Source: Candidatus Neomarinimicrobiota bacterium (GTDB lineage: Bacteria; Fidelibacterota; Marinisomatia; Marinisomatales; S15-B10). Taken from it: DNA of 64,000 nt. Below are positions 1 through 10,431 of this stretch, piece after piece (within the stretch, counting starts at the first letter, position 1; every line of letters starts with the position of its first letter). The stretch spans positions 50,429 to 114,428 of the forward strand of contig DTTI01000035.1 in assembly GCA_012964825.1 (NCBI GenBank), read 5' to 3'. Below the pieces are notes generated by a model, which did not search any database, had not been told where the DNA came from, and worked only from the letters and a program-made list of their open reading frames with translations. The position numbers were made by a program, and so were the translations under genes.

Positions 1-1
1 C

Positions 2-568
2 CTTGTAGAGGTGGGCGTCGGCCTCATCCCCGGTGCCGGCGGAAACCTGAGGTTTATCCTAAACATTCTGGACAGGGCAGGAGACAAGCCCATCCCTCCA
101 TTCCAGGTTGGCCAAAAAGCGCTGGAGACCATCGGCTTTGCCAAGGTATCGACTTCTGCGAGTCACGGACACAAATTGGGCTACCTCCGTCCTGAAGATG
201 AAATAGTCATGAACCGGGATTATCTAATCCACCGCGCTAAAGAGGCGGCGCTTGAACTTGCGGAAAATTTTGAACCACCTGTTTATAGAGATAACATCGT
301 CCTGGCGGGCAAAGGCGGCCGGACAGCCATGACTGTGGCCCTAAAAGGATATCGGGTGCAGGGCAAAATTTCAGCCCACGATGAAACAGTAGCTAAGAAA
401 CTGGCTTACGTTCTTACAGGTGGAGACAAAGGCGGCTCCGGCAAACCGCTGGATGAGCAGTACCTCCTTGACATTGAGCGTGAAGCATTCATAGCGCTTT
501 GCGGTGAACAAAAAACTCAGGACCGTATCAGCCACTTCCTCAAAAAAGGCAAACCTCTCAGAAACTAA
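2..568 (+). CDS. 3-hydroxyacyl-CoA dehydrogenase/enoyl-CoA hydratase, FadN type (3' end only)
   Basis: Only the last 189 codons are in the window; the reading frame is open to the left edge. The visible part begins in an enoyl-CoA hydratase (crotonase) signature, VGVGLIPGAGG, and ends with QYLLDIEREAF and KGKPLRN. That tail is typical of the FadN/YusL type of bifunctional beta-oxidation protein, with the dehydrogenase N-terminal and the crotonase C-terminal. The enzyme hydrates and then oxidises fatty acyl-CoA intermediates in the cytoplasm. A 3-ketoacyl-CoA thiolase gene would be expected nearby, outside the window. The dehydrogenase half cannot be seen, so the bifunctional assignment rests on the C-terminal similarity. 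A terminator follows at once. Confidence 0.85.
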   Translation, partial: LVEVGVGLIPGAGGNLRFILNILDRAGDKPIPPFQVGQKALETIGFAKVSTSASHGHKLGYLRPEDEIVMNRDYLIHRAKEAALELAENFEPPVYRDNIVLAGKGGRTAMTVALKGYRVQGKISAHDETVAKKLAYVLTGGDKGGSGKPLDEQYLLDIEREAFIALCGEQKTQDRISHFLKKGKPLRN

Positions 569-573
569 TGAAG

Positions 574-606
574 GCCGCCACCGTGACTAGCTTCACGGGG
601 CTTTTT
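574..606 (+). terminator. Rho-independent terminator after the FadN-type gene
   Basis: A perfect 6-bp stem, CCGTGA (581-586) with TCACGG (593-598), has a 6-nt loop and is followed by GGGC and a run of five T. It lies a few bases after the stop codon and separates this gene from the convergent HD-domain gene. Confidence 0.75.
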
Positions 607-1024
607 ATGACAGCATTTTCTGAGCTTTCCTGTACCTCTCAAATCGTTTTTCGTCTTCTTCCGTCACCTTATCTAGCCGGTTTGGATTGAGGTTGTCAAA
701 CAGGTCCGCAAGTTTGACCTTAATGGCAATGGGATCACTCCCGGCCCTTTTGATGTAATCCCAATAATCTTCTCCCTCCCCTTCTCTGTGCGTCAGGCAG
801 TCTACAGCATTTAAAACTTCATCAGAAAAACCCTCTCTCCTGAGATCATCCAGTGTCCATACACTATCTTCAACTACATCATGCAACACCGCTGCTATCA
901 TTGCCTCTTCGCTGTCCATCTGAATCATTAACCGGATGGGGTGAAGGATGTACGAGATCCCGGCTTTGTCCTTCTGGTCGGTGTGGGCCTCAGCAGCTAT
1001 TGCTATGGCTCGATCCAGTGTCAA
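605..1024 (-). CDS. Small HD-domain phosphohydrolase, SpoT/MESH1-like
   Basis: A 139-residue protein with the metal-binding pattern of the RelA/SpoT hydrolase domain: H28 in YILHP, H48-D49 in LHDVVED, E52-D53 in the same motif, and a later KLADLFDN. There is no synthetase, TGS or ACT domain, so it corresponds to a stand-alone small hydrolase. Members of this family remove pyrophosphate from (p)ppGpp, and MESH1 also acts on NADPH; the substrate here is not known. The start is TTG at 1024, one base after the aspS stop codon, so translation is probably coupled to aspS. Linkage to a tRNA charging gene fits a role in amino-acid starvation signalling, but this is inference. Confidence 0.8.
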   Translation of the reverse strand: MTLDRAIAIAAEAHTDQKDKAGISYILHPIRLMIQMDSEEAMIAAVLHDVVEDSVWTLDDLRREGFSDEVLNAVDCLTHREGEGEDYWDYIKRAGSDPIAIKVKLADLFDNLNPNRLDKVTEEDEKRFERYRKAQKMLS

Positions 1025-1025
1025 G

Positions 1026-2816
1026 TCAGGGTTGCTTTTTGATTTTGATGCCCAACTCTTTCAACTGATTTTCAGACACTTCGCTGGGCGATCCGTCCAT
1101 GAGGCTCAGGGCGCTAGTGGTCTTGGGAAAGGCAATAACATCTCTGATCTGTTTCGCTCCTGCGAGAATCATGACAAAGCGATCAAACCCAAAAGCGATT
1201 CCCCCATGGGGTGGTGCGCCATACGTGAGACCTTCCAACAAAAAGCCGAACTTATCTTTGGCTTCCTTTTCTGAGATGCCAAGCAACTCAAAAATCTTCA
1301 ACTGAACGGCTGGGTCATGATTCCTGATGGAGCCACCGGCGATTTCCCAACCATTTATCACGAGGTCATAAGCCCTTGACCCGGCATTCCCGGGGTCAGA
1401 ATCGAATTTGTCCATATCTCCAAGAGCCGGTGACGTGAAGGGGTGATGGAGAAATGTCCACTTGCCCGTTTCTTCATCTTTTCCAAAAAGAGGATAATCT
1501 TGTACCCAGAGTGGCCAGAAATCATCATCATTGGCCAGGCCGTCCCGCTTTGCGATTTCAAGCCGCAGCGCCCCCATAGTGGCAAGGACAGTCTCTCGCT
1601 CCCCGCCAGCCACCAACAGTAGATCGCTCTCTCCCATCCCCAGAGATTCCATAATCTTTTGTCGCAATTCTTCACCAAAGAACTTTGATACACCACCAGA
1701 AAGATCGCCGTCATTGCACTTCATCCAAGCCAAACCGCCCAAAGGTGTCTTCTTCTCCTGAGAAGAAAATTCTTTCACAAAGGCTGTCAGTTCATCAATC
1801 ACTTTCCGTGAATAGCCTTCTGCATTGGAGACCACAATGGCTTTTACAGTTTCAACAGACTGCAATGCCTGAAAATCTGATTCCTCAGCAAATCCGGAAA
1901 AATCTACAATCAGCAATTCAAACCGGATGTCAGGCCTGTCTGTTCCGTAGTTTTCCATGGCTTCGTGATAGGACATAACCGGGAAGGGCGACTCCAGAGA
2001 CAGATCGAGCACATCATCGAAAACAGTACATACGAGTCCTTCTACGACCTGTCGGATGTCTCTCTCATCCACGAAAGACATTTCCAGATCTATCTGCGTG
2101 AATTCGGGCTGGCGATCGGCCCGGAAATCTTCGTCTCGGAAACATTTCACGATCTGGAAATACCGGTCATACCCCGCCACCATGAGAATCTGCTTATATT
2201 GCTGCGGCGACTGGGGCAACGCAAAAAATCGTCCTTTGTGAAGCCGGCTCGGAACGAGAAAATCTCTGGCACCTTCCGGCGTTGCTCGCATGAGAATAGG
2301 CGTCTCAAATTCCATGAAGTTCTGAGATGTAAGGTAGTTCCGCACTACCTGGTAAGTTTTGTGCCTAAGAAGCATATTTTTTTGCATCTCTTCCGTGCGG
2401 AGCTCAAGATACCGGTAAGTGAGGCGCGTTTCTTCACTGGCACTTTCTCTGTGACTGATCAAAAACGGCATTGGTTTTGCTTCGTTGAGCACCACGATTT
2501 CAGTGACACTCACTTCAATCTTACCGGTAGTTAAATCTTTGTTAACGGCACTTTCCTGCCTTGCTGCTACCGTTCCTTTCACAGAAATCACATCTTCCAT
2601 GGATAGCCGCTTCGCCAATTCGAATGCTTCGGGATGCGTCTCCTCATTGAAAGTCAATTGTGTAACACCGTAGCGGTCCCGGATATCAACAAAAATGAGT
2701 CCGCCGTGATCCCGGCTTGAGGCCACCCAGCCGTTCAGAGAAGCATCTTTATCCACTTGCTTCGAGGTCAAATCACCGCACGTATGCGTCCTCTTAAACA
2801 TGTAAGAATCTTTCAT
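1026..2816 (-). CDS. aspS: Aspartyl-tRNA synthetase
   Basis: A class II synthetase of bacterial type, 596 residues. It has an N-terminal OB-fold anticodon-binding domain, a catalytic core with motif 2 (FRDEDFRADRQPEFTQID), the inserted GAD domain (about residues 285-400), and motif 3 (GIAFGFDRFVMIL). It charges tRNA-Asp in the cytoplasm. Homologues usually start near the second in-frame ATG (2801, MFKRTHTCG), so the true start may be five codons downstream; neither start has a clear Shine-Dalgarno sequence. The OB fold carries RDHGG where E. coli has RDLGS. That histidine is associated with non-discriminating enzymes, which also charge tRNA-Asn for the GatCAB route. The gene lies behind the atp operon terminator and is followed by the HD-domain gene. 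Confidence 0.97.
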   Translation of the reverse strand: MKDSYMFKRTHTCGDLTSKQVDKDASLNGWVASSRDHGGLIFVDIRDRYGVTQLTFNEETHPEAFELAKRLSMEDVISVKGTVAARQESAVNKDLTTGKIEVSVTEIVVLNEAKPMPFLISHRESASEETRLTYRYLELRTEEMQKNMLLRHKTYQVVRNYLTSQNFMEFETPILMRATPEGARDFLVPSRLHKGRFFALPQSPQQYKQILMVAGYDRYFQIVKCFRDEDFRADRQPEFTQIDLEMSFVDERDIRQVVEGLVCTVFDDVLDLSLESPFPVMSYHEAMENYGTDRPDIRFELLIVDFSGFAEESDFQALQSVETVKAIVVSNAEGYSRKVIDELTAFVKEFSSQEKKTPLGGLAWMKCNDGDLSGGVSKFFGEELRQKIMESLGMGESDLLLVAGGERETVLATMGALRLEIAKRDGLANDDDFWPLWVQDYPLFGKDEETGKWTFLHHPFTSPALGDMDKFDSDPGNAGSRAYDLVINGWEIAGGSIRNHDPAVQLKIFELLGISEKEAKDKFGFLLEGLTYGAPPHGGIAFGFDRFVMILAGAKQIRDVIAFPKTTSALSLMDGSPSEVSENQLKELGIKIKKQP

Positions 2817-2847
2817 GAGAAATCAAGAATGAGAAGCCATTTCTAAT

Positions 2848-2884
2848 AAAGAAAAAGCTCAGGGCCAAAGTGGAACCTGAGCTG
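2848..2884 (-). terminator. Rho-independent terminator of the atp operon
   Basis: An 8-bp perfect stem, AGCTCAGG (2856-2863) with CCTGAGCT (2876-2883), is followed on the minus strand by TTTTTC. It lies between the atpC stop codon and aspS and ends the long parA-to-atpC run. Confidence 0.8.
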
Positions 2885-2950
2885 TGAACTTCCGTGAAAA
2901 TATTGTAAGAAATCTGATTCTTTTCCTTTTTCTGATTCGTGTTCCTTCTT

Positions 2951-4755
<1,805 letters not shown>

Positions 4756-5613
4756 TTAATATGTTGCCAATGCTTCCGCGCCACCAACAATCTCAAGTAT
4801 CTCCTTCGTAATCGCTGCCTGGCGCGCTTTATTGAAATCCAAGGTCAGATCCTTAATTAGTTCCTGAGCATTTTCCATGGCGTTATCCATGGCCACCATC
4901 CGTGCTGCCTGCTCACTGGCGAAGGATTCTAATAGATATTTCCACATCTGTACATTGAGATGCCGCGGGATAAGAGAGTGGACAATCTCCTCTTTTGACG
5001 GTTCATAGAGGCGATCAACCGCCTTAATAGAATCTCCCTTGTAGGTCAACGGGAGCAGGTCTTCCACACGAATCTCCTGTGCAGCCACATTCTTGAACCA
5101 GTTGTAGACCACACATACTCTATCCACTTCCCCACCGGTAAAATGACTGACGATCTCGCTGCCAAAATCCATGGCATGCTCGAAGGAAAGATCACTCCAA
5201 AAATCTGTGAAATCTCTAATGATTTCATAACCGCGAACCCTGAAATGATCCCTTCCTTTGCGACCGATACAAATGAGATCTACATTTCCCCGCCCGGCTT
5301 CGGCAAGCTCTTCTTCGGCCCGGCGTATGATGTTAGCATTGAATGCACCCGCCAAACCCCGGTCAGAAGTCACCACAACCAGCGCTTCCCGTTTTACTTC
5401 CCTCACATCCAGCAGAGGGAGAAGTGATCGATCTACATCGGGTAGGAGGGATGTGATTACTTCAGAGAGACGGTTAGCATAAGGACGGACCTGTTCCATC
5501 CGCTCTTGGGCTTTGCGCATTTTTGCGGCGGCCACAAGCTTCATAGCTCTGGTCACCTTCTGAATACTTTTAACCGACTTGATCCGGTCTCGAATGTCCT
5601 TAAGGTTCGCCAC
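4756..5613 (-). CDS. atpG: F1Fo ATP synthase gamma subunit
   Basis: A 285-residue rotor subunit. The N-terminal helix MANLKDIRDRIKSVKSIQKV and the C-terminal helix (NAMENAQELI, NKARQAAITKEI) form the coiled coil that turns inside the alpha/beta hexamer. The middle carries the Rossmann-like part (VVVTSDRGLAGAFN). The start is GTG with a good ribosome-binding site (AGGAG) four bases upstream. It is ten bases downstream of atpA. Confidence 0.98.
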   Translation of the reverse strand: MANLKDIRDRIKSVKSIQKVTRAMKLVAAAKMRKAQERMEQVRPYANRLSEVITSLLPDVDRSLLPLLDVREVKREALVVVTSDRGLAGAFNANIIRRAEEELAEAGRGNVDLICIGRKGRDHFRVRGYEIIRDFTDFWSDLSFEHAMDFGSEIVSHFTGGEVDRVCVVYNWFKNVAAQEIRVEDLLPLTYKGDSIKAVDRLYEPSKEEIVHSLIPRHLNVQMWKYLLESFASEQAARMVAMDNAMENAQELIKDLTLDFNKARQAAITKEILEIVGGAEALATY

Positions 5614-5622
5614 GGCTCTCCT

Positions 5623-7146
5623 CTAAACTGTAAAACCTTTTTTGAATTCGTCAACGGCCTTCTTGAGATTTTCTACAATTTCATCGCTGAGCTCGCCGCT
5701 GTCTCTGATACCGTCAAGAGTCGATGCACAGTTGGTTTCCAGATAAGAGAGGAACTCCTCTTCAAAGCGCTTCACCTCATCCAGTTCAATATCATTCAGA
5801 TGGCCATTATTACCGGCCCAAATGATGGCAACCTGCTTCTCCACGGACATTGGGGCATATTGATCCTGCTTAAGGATTTCCACCATCCGCTGACCAAGAG
5901 TAATCTGCTGCTGTGTCGCCTTGTCCAGATCAGACCCGAACTTGGCAAACGCCTCCAACTCTCTAAATTGAGCCAGGTCCAGCCGGAGCATACTAGCAAT
6001 CTTTTTCATGGCCTTGATCTGAGCATTCCCACCCACGCGGGAAACAGAGATACCTACATCAATTGCTGGGCGAACGCCGGCGTTGAACAGATTAGTTTCA
6101 AGATATATCTGGCCGTCCGTAATTGAAATCACATTGGTGGGAATATAACCGGCAACATCACCCTCCTGCGTCTCGATGACAGGCAGTGCAGTCAGGGAAC
6201 CGCCACCAAGATCGTCGCTCAGTTTACTGGCTCGCTCCAAAAGACGGCTATGAAGATAGAACACATCGCCGGGGTACGCCTCGCGTCCGGGAGGCCGCCG
6301 CAACAGTAGAGACATCTGCCGGTAGGCCTGAGCATGTTTTGAAAGATCATCATAGATTACTAGCGAATGTCTGCCGTCATCGCGGAAAAATTCACCCATG
6401 GTGCATCCAGAATAGGGAGCAATGAACTGCATCGGTGCTGGATCAGAGGCGTTGGCAGCTACCACAATGGTGTAATCCATAGCGCCGGTTTCTTCCAACT
6501 CTGCCACCACTTGAGCAACGGTGGACGCCTTCTGCCCAATAGCCACATAAATGCAATAAACCGGGCTGTCACCACCATGAGTGCTTTTCTGGTTAATGAT
6601 AGTATCAATGGCAATTGCTGTCTTCCCCGTTTGGCGGTCACCAACAATCAACTCACGCTGGCCTCTGCCGATGGGAATCATACTATCAATGGACTTCAAA
6701 CCGGTCTGTAGGGGCTCCTTCACCGGCTGACGCTGAAGAACACTTAGAGCCTTCCGCTCAATGGGTCGAGACTCATGGGTCTCGATGGCACCTTTGCCAT
6801 CAATGGGCTGACCAAGAGGGTTAACAACCCGACCAAGCATTCCCTCCCCCGCCGGAACTTCCACAACACGTTTAGTCCTTTTGGCAATATCACCTTCTTT
6901 CACTTTTTGACTTTCGCCAAAAAGAACCAAACCCACACTGTCCTCTTCTAGATTGAGTGCCATGCCGAAAACATCATTGGGAAGCTCAACCAGTTCTGAG
7001 CTCATGACGTTTTCCAGTCCGCTGACCCGGGCGACACCGTCACCGATCTCCAACACTTCGCCTACTTCCGATACATCGATATTCAGATCAAATTTCTCAA
7101 TCTCGGCTTTTAGCAAATCTTTGATCTCGGCTGTTTTAATATCCAT
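5623..7146 (-). CDS. atpA: F1Fo ATP synthase alpha subunit
   Basis: A 507-residue, full-length non-catalytic nucleotide-binding subunit. It has the Walker A motif [34 protein letters not shown], and the family signature [13 protein letters not shown]. The N-terminal residues ([10 protein letters not shown]) would contact the delta subunit on top of F1. It lies between atpH and atpG in the usual order. Confidence 0.99.
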   Translation of the reverse strand: MDIKTAEIKDLLKAEIEKFDLNIDVSEVGEVLEIGDGVARVSGLENVMSSELVELPNDVFGMALNLEEDSVGLVLFGESQKVKEGDIAKRTKRVVEVPAGEGMLGRVVNPLGQPIDGKGAIETHESRPIERKALSVLQRQPVKEPLQTGLKSIDSMIPIGRGQRELIVGDRQTGKTAIAIDTIINQKSTHGGDSPVYCIYVAIGQKASTVAQVVAELEETGAMDYTIVVAANASDPAPMQFIAPYSGCTMGEFFRDDGRHSLVIYDDLSKHAQAYRQMSLLLRRPPGREAYPGDVFYLHSRLLERASKLSDDLGGGSLTALPVIETQEGDVAGYIPTNVISITDGQIYLETNLFNAGVRPAIDVGISVSRVGGNAQIKAMKKIASMLRLDLAQFRELEAFAKFGSDLDKATQQQITLGQRMVEILKQDQYAPMSVEKQVAIIWAGNNGHLNDIELDEVKRFEEEFLSYLETNCASTLDGIRDSGELSDEIVENLKKAVDEFKKGFTV

Positions 7147-7168
7147 GTTTATACTAATCCTGTTTCGT

Positions 7169-7702
7169 TTATATCAATCCGCTCTTCAATCTCGCAAGTT
7201 GACCCTGAAGAGAACCATCTAAAAAGAGATTGCCCATGCGCAACTTGATTCCACCGAGGAGGGACCCATCTGTTTCAGCTGACATTTCAACTCGTTTAGC
7301 CATAGACGATTCAAGCGCCTGTGTAATATTACCAATTTCATCTTCGTTCAGCTTTTCCGCTGTGTAGGCTGTTACTGCCAGCAAATTCAATTCTCGCTCC
7401 CGTCTTGATTTTACCCAACGGTGAATGCCACTCATGAGGCGATATTCTCTTTTCTCAGAAAGAATGCCAAAAAGTGTTGATACAAGCGGGTGAGAATTAC
7501 TACCCAGCACTTTGCCGACTATGGCATCTTTCTGGTGACTATCAATTCTCCGAGTATGGAAGAAAGCGCGAAAGGAAGCATCTTGCTTTAAAAGCTGGGT
7601 AACAAAAGATAGGGATTGGTACACCTCTTCAACTGCCTCCATTTTAGTAGAGGCGGTATAGAGCGCTTCCCCGTAACGTTTTATCTTGCGGTTAAGCTTC
7701 AT
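7169..7702 (-). CDS. atpH: F1Fo ATP synthase delta subunit
   Basis: The stator subunit linking F1 to the b subunit. It contains [10 protein letters not shown] near the start, and the C-terminal pattern [22 protein letters not shown] is typical of the family. The open frame extends to 7816, but that would add 38 residues buried in atpF. I chose the ATG at 7702 ([15 protein letters not shown], 177 residues) because a strong GGAGAAGG ribosome-binding site lies just upstream and the length then matches the family. This start overlaps the end of atpF by 11 bases. Confidence 0.93.
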   Translation of the reverse strand: MKLNRKIKRYGEALYTASTKMEAVEEVYQSLSFVTQLLKQDASFRAFFHTRRIDSHQKDAIVGKVLGSNSHPLVSTLFGILSEKREYRLMSGIHRWVKSRRERELNLLAVTAYTAEKLNEDEIGNITQALESSMAKRVEMSAETDGSLLGGIKLRMGNLFLDGSLQGQLARLKSGLI

Positions 7703-8198
7703 TAACCTTCTCCGCCTTTTCAAGAGATTCCTTGATAAGTACCATATTGTCTTTTTTGGAGAGATTTTTACGAATGAGCTTTCCGGCAATCTGAATGGAA
7801 AGTGACGCCACTTCACCGCGTATGTCGCTAATAGCCTGCTCCTTTTCAGCGGTAATCTGTTTTCCAGCCTGGGCTACGATAGTTTTGGCTTTCTCTTTCG
7901 CTTTCGCCTCAATCTCATCCCGGACCTTTTCAGCTACCACTTTGCCGTTAGACACGATGGACTGGGCTTCGGCGCGTGCTTTGCCGATAATCTTTTCGCC
8001 CTCGGCACTGAGGCGTTCCAGTTTCTGCTGAGCCTCATCAGCCTTTTCCAGAGAGGAACGAATCTTCTCCTCTCTTTCCGATAGTGCCTTGAGAAGCGGC
8101 TTCCAGGCGAATTTTGCCAGGAGGAAAAAAAGCAGCAGAAAGGTGAGAATGGTCCAGACGTAAAGTCCAGGATCTAGCTGAACGAGCGGATTATCCAT
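7692..8198 (-). CDS. atpF: F1Fo ATP synthase b subunit
   Basis: A 168-residue peripheral-stalk protein. One N-terminal membrane helix (about residues 9-31, LYVWTILTFLLLFFLLAKFAW) is followed by a long charged amphipathic helix that would dimerise and reach up to F1. There is only one b-type gene here, not the b/b' pair of photosynthetic bacteria. Its end overlaps the atpH start. Confidence 0.96.
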   Translation of the reverse strand: MDNPLVQLDPGLYVWTILTFLLLFFLLAKFAWKPLLKALSEREEKIRSSLEKADEAQQKLERLSAEGEKIIGKARAEAQSIVSNGKVVAEKVRDEIEAKAKEKAKTIVAQAGKQITAEKEQAISDIRGEVASLSIQIAGKLIRKNLSKKDNMVLIKESLEKAEKVNEA

Positions 8199-8207
8199 AT
8201 TATCCGA

Positions 8208-8426
8208 TTACTTAAAAAACAGCGTGGCAAATGTGAGCGCTAACGCGATAATTGCTACTCCTTCCAGAAGAAAAAGTGGAAGGTTAACCGCAGCGGTAAT
8301 CTCTGAAGCCGCTTCAGGTTGTCTTGCGATACTTTCAGCTGCCGCAGCGGCCAGCTTTCCAATACCTAATCCGGCGCCTATGACGGCGGCTCCCATACCC
8401 AACGGAATAAAGGCTGTGGCTTCCAT
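8208..8426 (-). CDS. atpE: F1Fo ATP synthase c subunit (ring-forming proteolipid)
   Basis: A 72-residue hairpin of two membrane helices with the polar loop ARQPEA (R35-P37). The ion-carrying carboxylate is E55 in LFLLEGVAII. Aligned on the loop with the sodium-binding Ilyobacter ring, the required glutamine is I22 here and the serine after the glutamate is G56. The sodium site is therefore missing and the ring should carry protons. The first helix has a GxGxGxG pattern that shifts to an alanine run (KLAAAAAES). Confidence 0.97.
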   Translation of the reverse strand: MEATAFIPLGMGAAVIGAGLGIGKLAAAAAESIARQPEAASEITAAVNLPLFLLEGVAIIALALTFATLFFK

Positions 8427-8446
8427 ATTGAACTATCTCCTATTGA

Positions 8447-9337
8447 TTAGTGGTGAACATTAATGGCCATCCCGATGAAGACGGCTGACAGTAAAGTAAA
8501 TACATAAGCTTGAACTAGTGTCACAATGATTTCCAGGCCGGTAAGACCTGTTGCAATGGGTACAGAAAAAGCAGCAATTCCAATACCCGCACCAAGACTA
8601 TGAAAAACTTCAGCAAAGATGGGAATGAAAGATAAGATCGCCAATATTGCAATATGGCCACCCATCATATTTGCTGCAAGTCTCATCGTAAGAGCGAACG
8701 GCTTAACAAACATACTGATGATTTCGATAGGTATCAGGATAATATAAACCAACAAGGGAAGTCCGTGAGGGACCAGGTTCTTCCAATACTGCAGAAAACC
8801 GTGAGCTCTTGTGCCGGCAATCATAATACAAACGAACGTGATAGAAGCCAGGGCAGAAGTGACCACAAAGTTACCTGTGGCGGTTGCTCCCCCATGCAGA
8901 AGCGAATTGATAAGAGAATGATCATCATGCGGAGAAACATTTAAAACTAATCGTCCCACAACACCTATGGTGTCAAAAATTGGGATGAGCCCAATGGCAT
9001 TCGCTGTGAGTATAAAGAAGAAGTAAGTAAAAATTATAGGTGCCCAAGTGTCCACCCATTTCGAACCCACATTCGGTTTAACAACAGAATCCCGAAGAAA
9101 CATGACAACCGCTTCAACTACATTCTCTAGCCCTGTGGGTACATCGTCTTTCCTTTTAAGGTAGGTTCGTACTGGAATTATAACCACCATACCAACAATG
9201 GCCGCGACCACCCATAGCATGAACACATGCTTAGTTACGGAAAAATCGATCCCAAAAATTGTGGGGAGTTGAATAATAGGATGGTGAATATCAGAATTGG
9301 AAATATGATGGATAATGTACCCACCCACCTGATCCAT
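8447..9337 (-). CDS. atpB: F1Fo ATP synthase a subunit
   Basis: The membrane proton-channel subunit. The key arginine lies in FALTMRLAANMMGGH, with later helices typical of the family (GLTGLEIIVTLVQAYVFTLLS). The open frame runs upstream to 9433, overlapping the preceding gene. The start chosen, ATG at 9337 (MDQVGGYIIHHISNS, 296 residues), has a GGGAG ribosome-binding site and no overlap. An upstream ATG at 9379 is a weaker alternative. The histidine-rich N-terminus before the first helix resembles that of Bacteroidetes/Chlorobi relatives. Confidence 0.95.
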   Translation of the reverse strand: MDQVGGYIIHHISNSDIHHPIIQLPTIFGIDFSVTKHVFMLWVVAAIVGMVVIIPVRTYLKRKDDVPTGLENVVEAVVMFLRDSVVKPNVGSKWVDTWAPIIFTYFFFILTANAIGLIPIFDTIGVVGRLVLNVSPHDDHSLINSLLHGGATATGNFVVTSALASITFVCIMIAGTRAHGFLQYWKNLVPHGLPLLVYIILIPIEIISMFVKPFALTMRLAANMMGGHIAILAILSFIPIFAEVFHSLGAGIGIAAFSVPIATGLTGLEIIVTLVQAYVFTLLSAVFIGMAINVHH

Positions 9338-9356
9338 CACACTCCCAGAGGTATTT

Positions 9357-9752
9357 TCACTTCCCGCTGTTGTTTTCATCCCGCACTCGTGAGCCTTTAA
9401 AAACCGATCTAATAAAAAACGCTTCAAGCACATGAAGCGTTATAAAATAGCTTATAAAGCTAACAAAAAAGGTGCGTTCGTTGAAAGGAGAAAAAGCAAC
9501 TATCCCTATCATATAGACCCCATAAATAACCATTTTCCCAATGAATGATTTCATCATAAAAGAGGTCAGTTTCCTGGGATCGCTGACAAAGATGGATTGA
9601 ATCCTTGTGATTGTAAATTGGCCAACAGCCAGTGGCATGACCATACCCAGGAATATCTCAACAATGTAATCCTCAATAAAGATCCAGGAGACCAGAGACC
9701 AGGAGCCAAAACAAAATAAAATGAGGGAAATAGAGAAGCGATTTACGCTCAC
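9357..9752 (-). CDS. Small membrane protein, AtpI-like (ATP synthase accessory)
   Basis: A 131-residue protein with about four hydrophobic segments and no domain I can identify firmly. Its place between atpZ and atpB is that of the atpI-type assembly factor or an analogous subunit I, so a role in assembly of the c ring or a-c complex is likely by position. The start is GTG, overlapping the atpZ stop codon by four bases (GTGA). Sequence similarity to AtpI is weak by eye. Confidence 0.6.
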   Translation of the reverse strand: MSVNRFSISLILFCFGSWSLVSWIFIEDYIVEIFLGMVMPLAVGQFTITRIQSIFVSDPRKLTSFMMKSFIGKMVIYGVYMIGIVAFSPFNERTFFVSFISYFITLHVLEAFFIRSVFKGSRVRDENNSGK

Positions 9753-10000
9753 TTATCACGCCAGATCACTTTCGCCATCTCGTAGAGACCTACCACAATC
9801 CCACAGGCAATCCCTATCATAAACCAGAGAGGGAAAGATTCACGCCACCTGTCAACAAAATAACCGACACCCCCCAGAAGAATGATGGCCCCCGCCTGAA
9901 CGTAGACCGCCCCGATGTATGGACCTGCCTGGCGCAACGATTCCGACATCCACCGAAATGAACTGGTGGTGAAGTTTTCACTTTTTTGATTGGAACTCAA
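9749..10000 (-). CDS. AtpZ/AtpI family F0F1 ATPase accessory membrane protein
   Basis: An 83-residue protein with a soluble N-terminus and two membrane helices (YIGAVYVQAGAIILLGGVGY and FPLWFMIGIACGIVVGLYEM). The arrangement and the GxxxGYxxD motif (GGVGYFVD) between the helices are those of the AtpZ group. Family members are encoded at the head of atp operons and are thought to help assembly or carry divalent cations. It follows the bactofilin gene by eight bases and overlaps the next gene by four. Confidence 0.75.
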   Translation of the reverse strand: MSSNQKSENFTTSSFRWMSESLRQAGPYIGAVYVQAGAIILLGGVGYFVDRWRESFPLWFMIGIACGIVVGLYEMAKVIWRDK

Positions 10001-10008
10001 TTACTGTA

Positions 10009-10431
10009 TTAAACAGAGGATTCTTCGTCCGGTTTTTCAGGATACTCTTGGACGGTGGGTATTTCAGGCTGAGATTCAGCATTCTCCAGCGACTGTTGGT
10101 TTGTGGCAATATCGCATCGACCTTCGAAACTGGCTCCCTCCTCAATCACAAGCTGTTTATACACAATATCCCCGTAAACTTTGGAATTGCCCCTCAGAAC
10201 AACCTTCCCCGCCTGAACGTTGCCGTGGACGGTGCCACCTACCATCACCTCCCCCGCTTCCATGTCACCTTTAACAATTCCGGTTCTTGTAATGCGGACT
10301 ATGCCGGATGTTTTCACACTGCCCATGACTTTCCCGGAGATGATGGCGCCACCCTTCAGGACAATCTCACCGGTGATAACGGCATCTTCACCAATCATTG
10401 TTTCGACGTGCTTCTGATTACCTCTTTTCAT
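10009..10431 (-). CDS. Bactofilin family cytoskeletal protein
   Basis: About 140 residues. The core is a right-handed beta-helix built of short repeats such as GGAIISGKVMGSVKTSG and GGTVHGNVQAGKV, as in BacM/CcmA bactofilins, with disordered tails. These proteins polymerise without nucleotide and often guide peptidoglycan hydrolases. The gene overlaps the M23 peptidase gene, which fits that partnership. The frame permits GTG at 10434 and ATG at 10431; I prefer ATG. A GGGGAG motif lies just upstream, within the end of the M23 gene. Confidence 0.9.
   Translation of the reverse strand: MKRGNQKHVETMIGEDAVITGEIVLKGGAIISGKVMGSVKTSGIVRITRTGIVKGDMEAGEVMVGGTVHGNVQAGKVVLRGNSKVYGDIVYKQLVIEEGASFEGRCDIATNQQSLENAESQPEIPTVQEYPEKPDEESSV

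Noticed and set aside
5506..6126. 206-codon plus-strand ORF
   Set aside because: It lies opposite atpG and atpA, which are certain genes; the translation resembles no protein and has no ribosome-binding site.
8208..8426. Sodium-driven ATP synthase
   Set aside because: The glutamine and serine ligands needed for sodium are replaced by I22 and G56.
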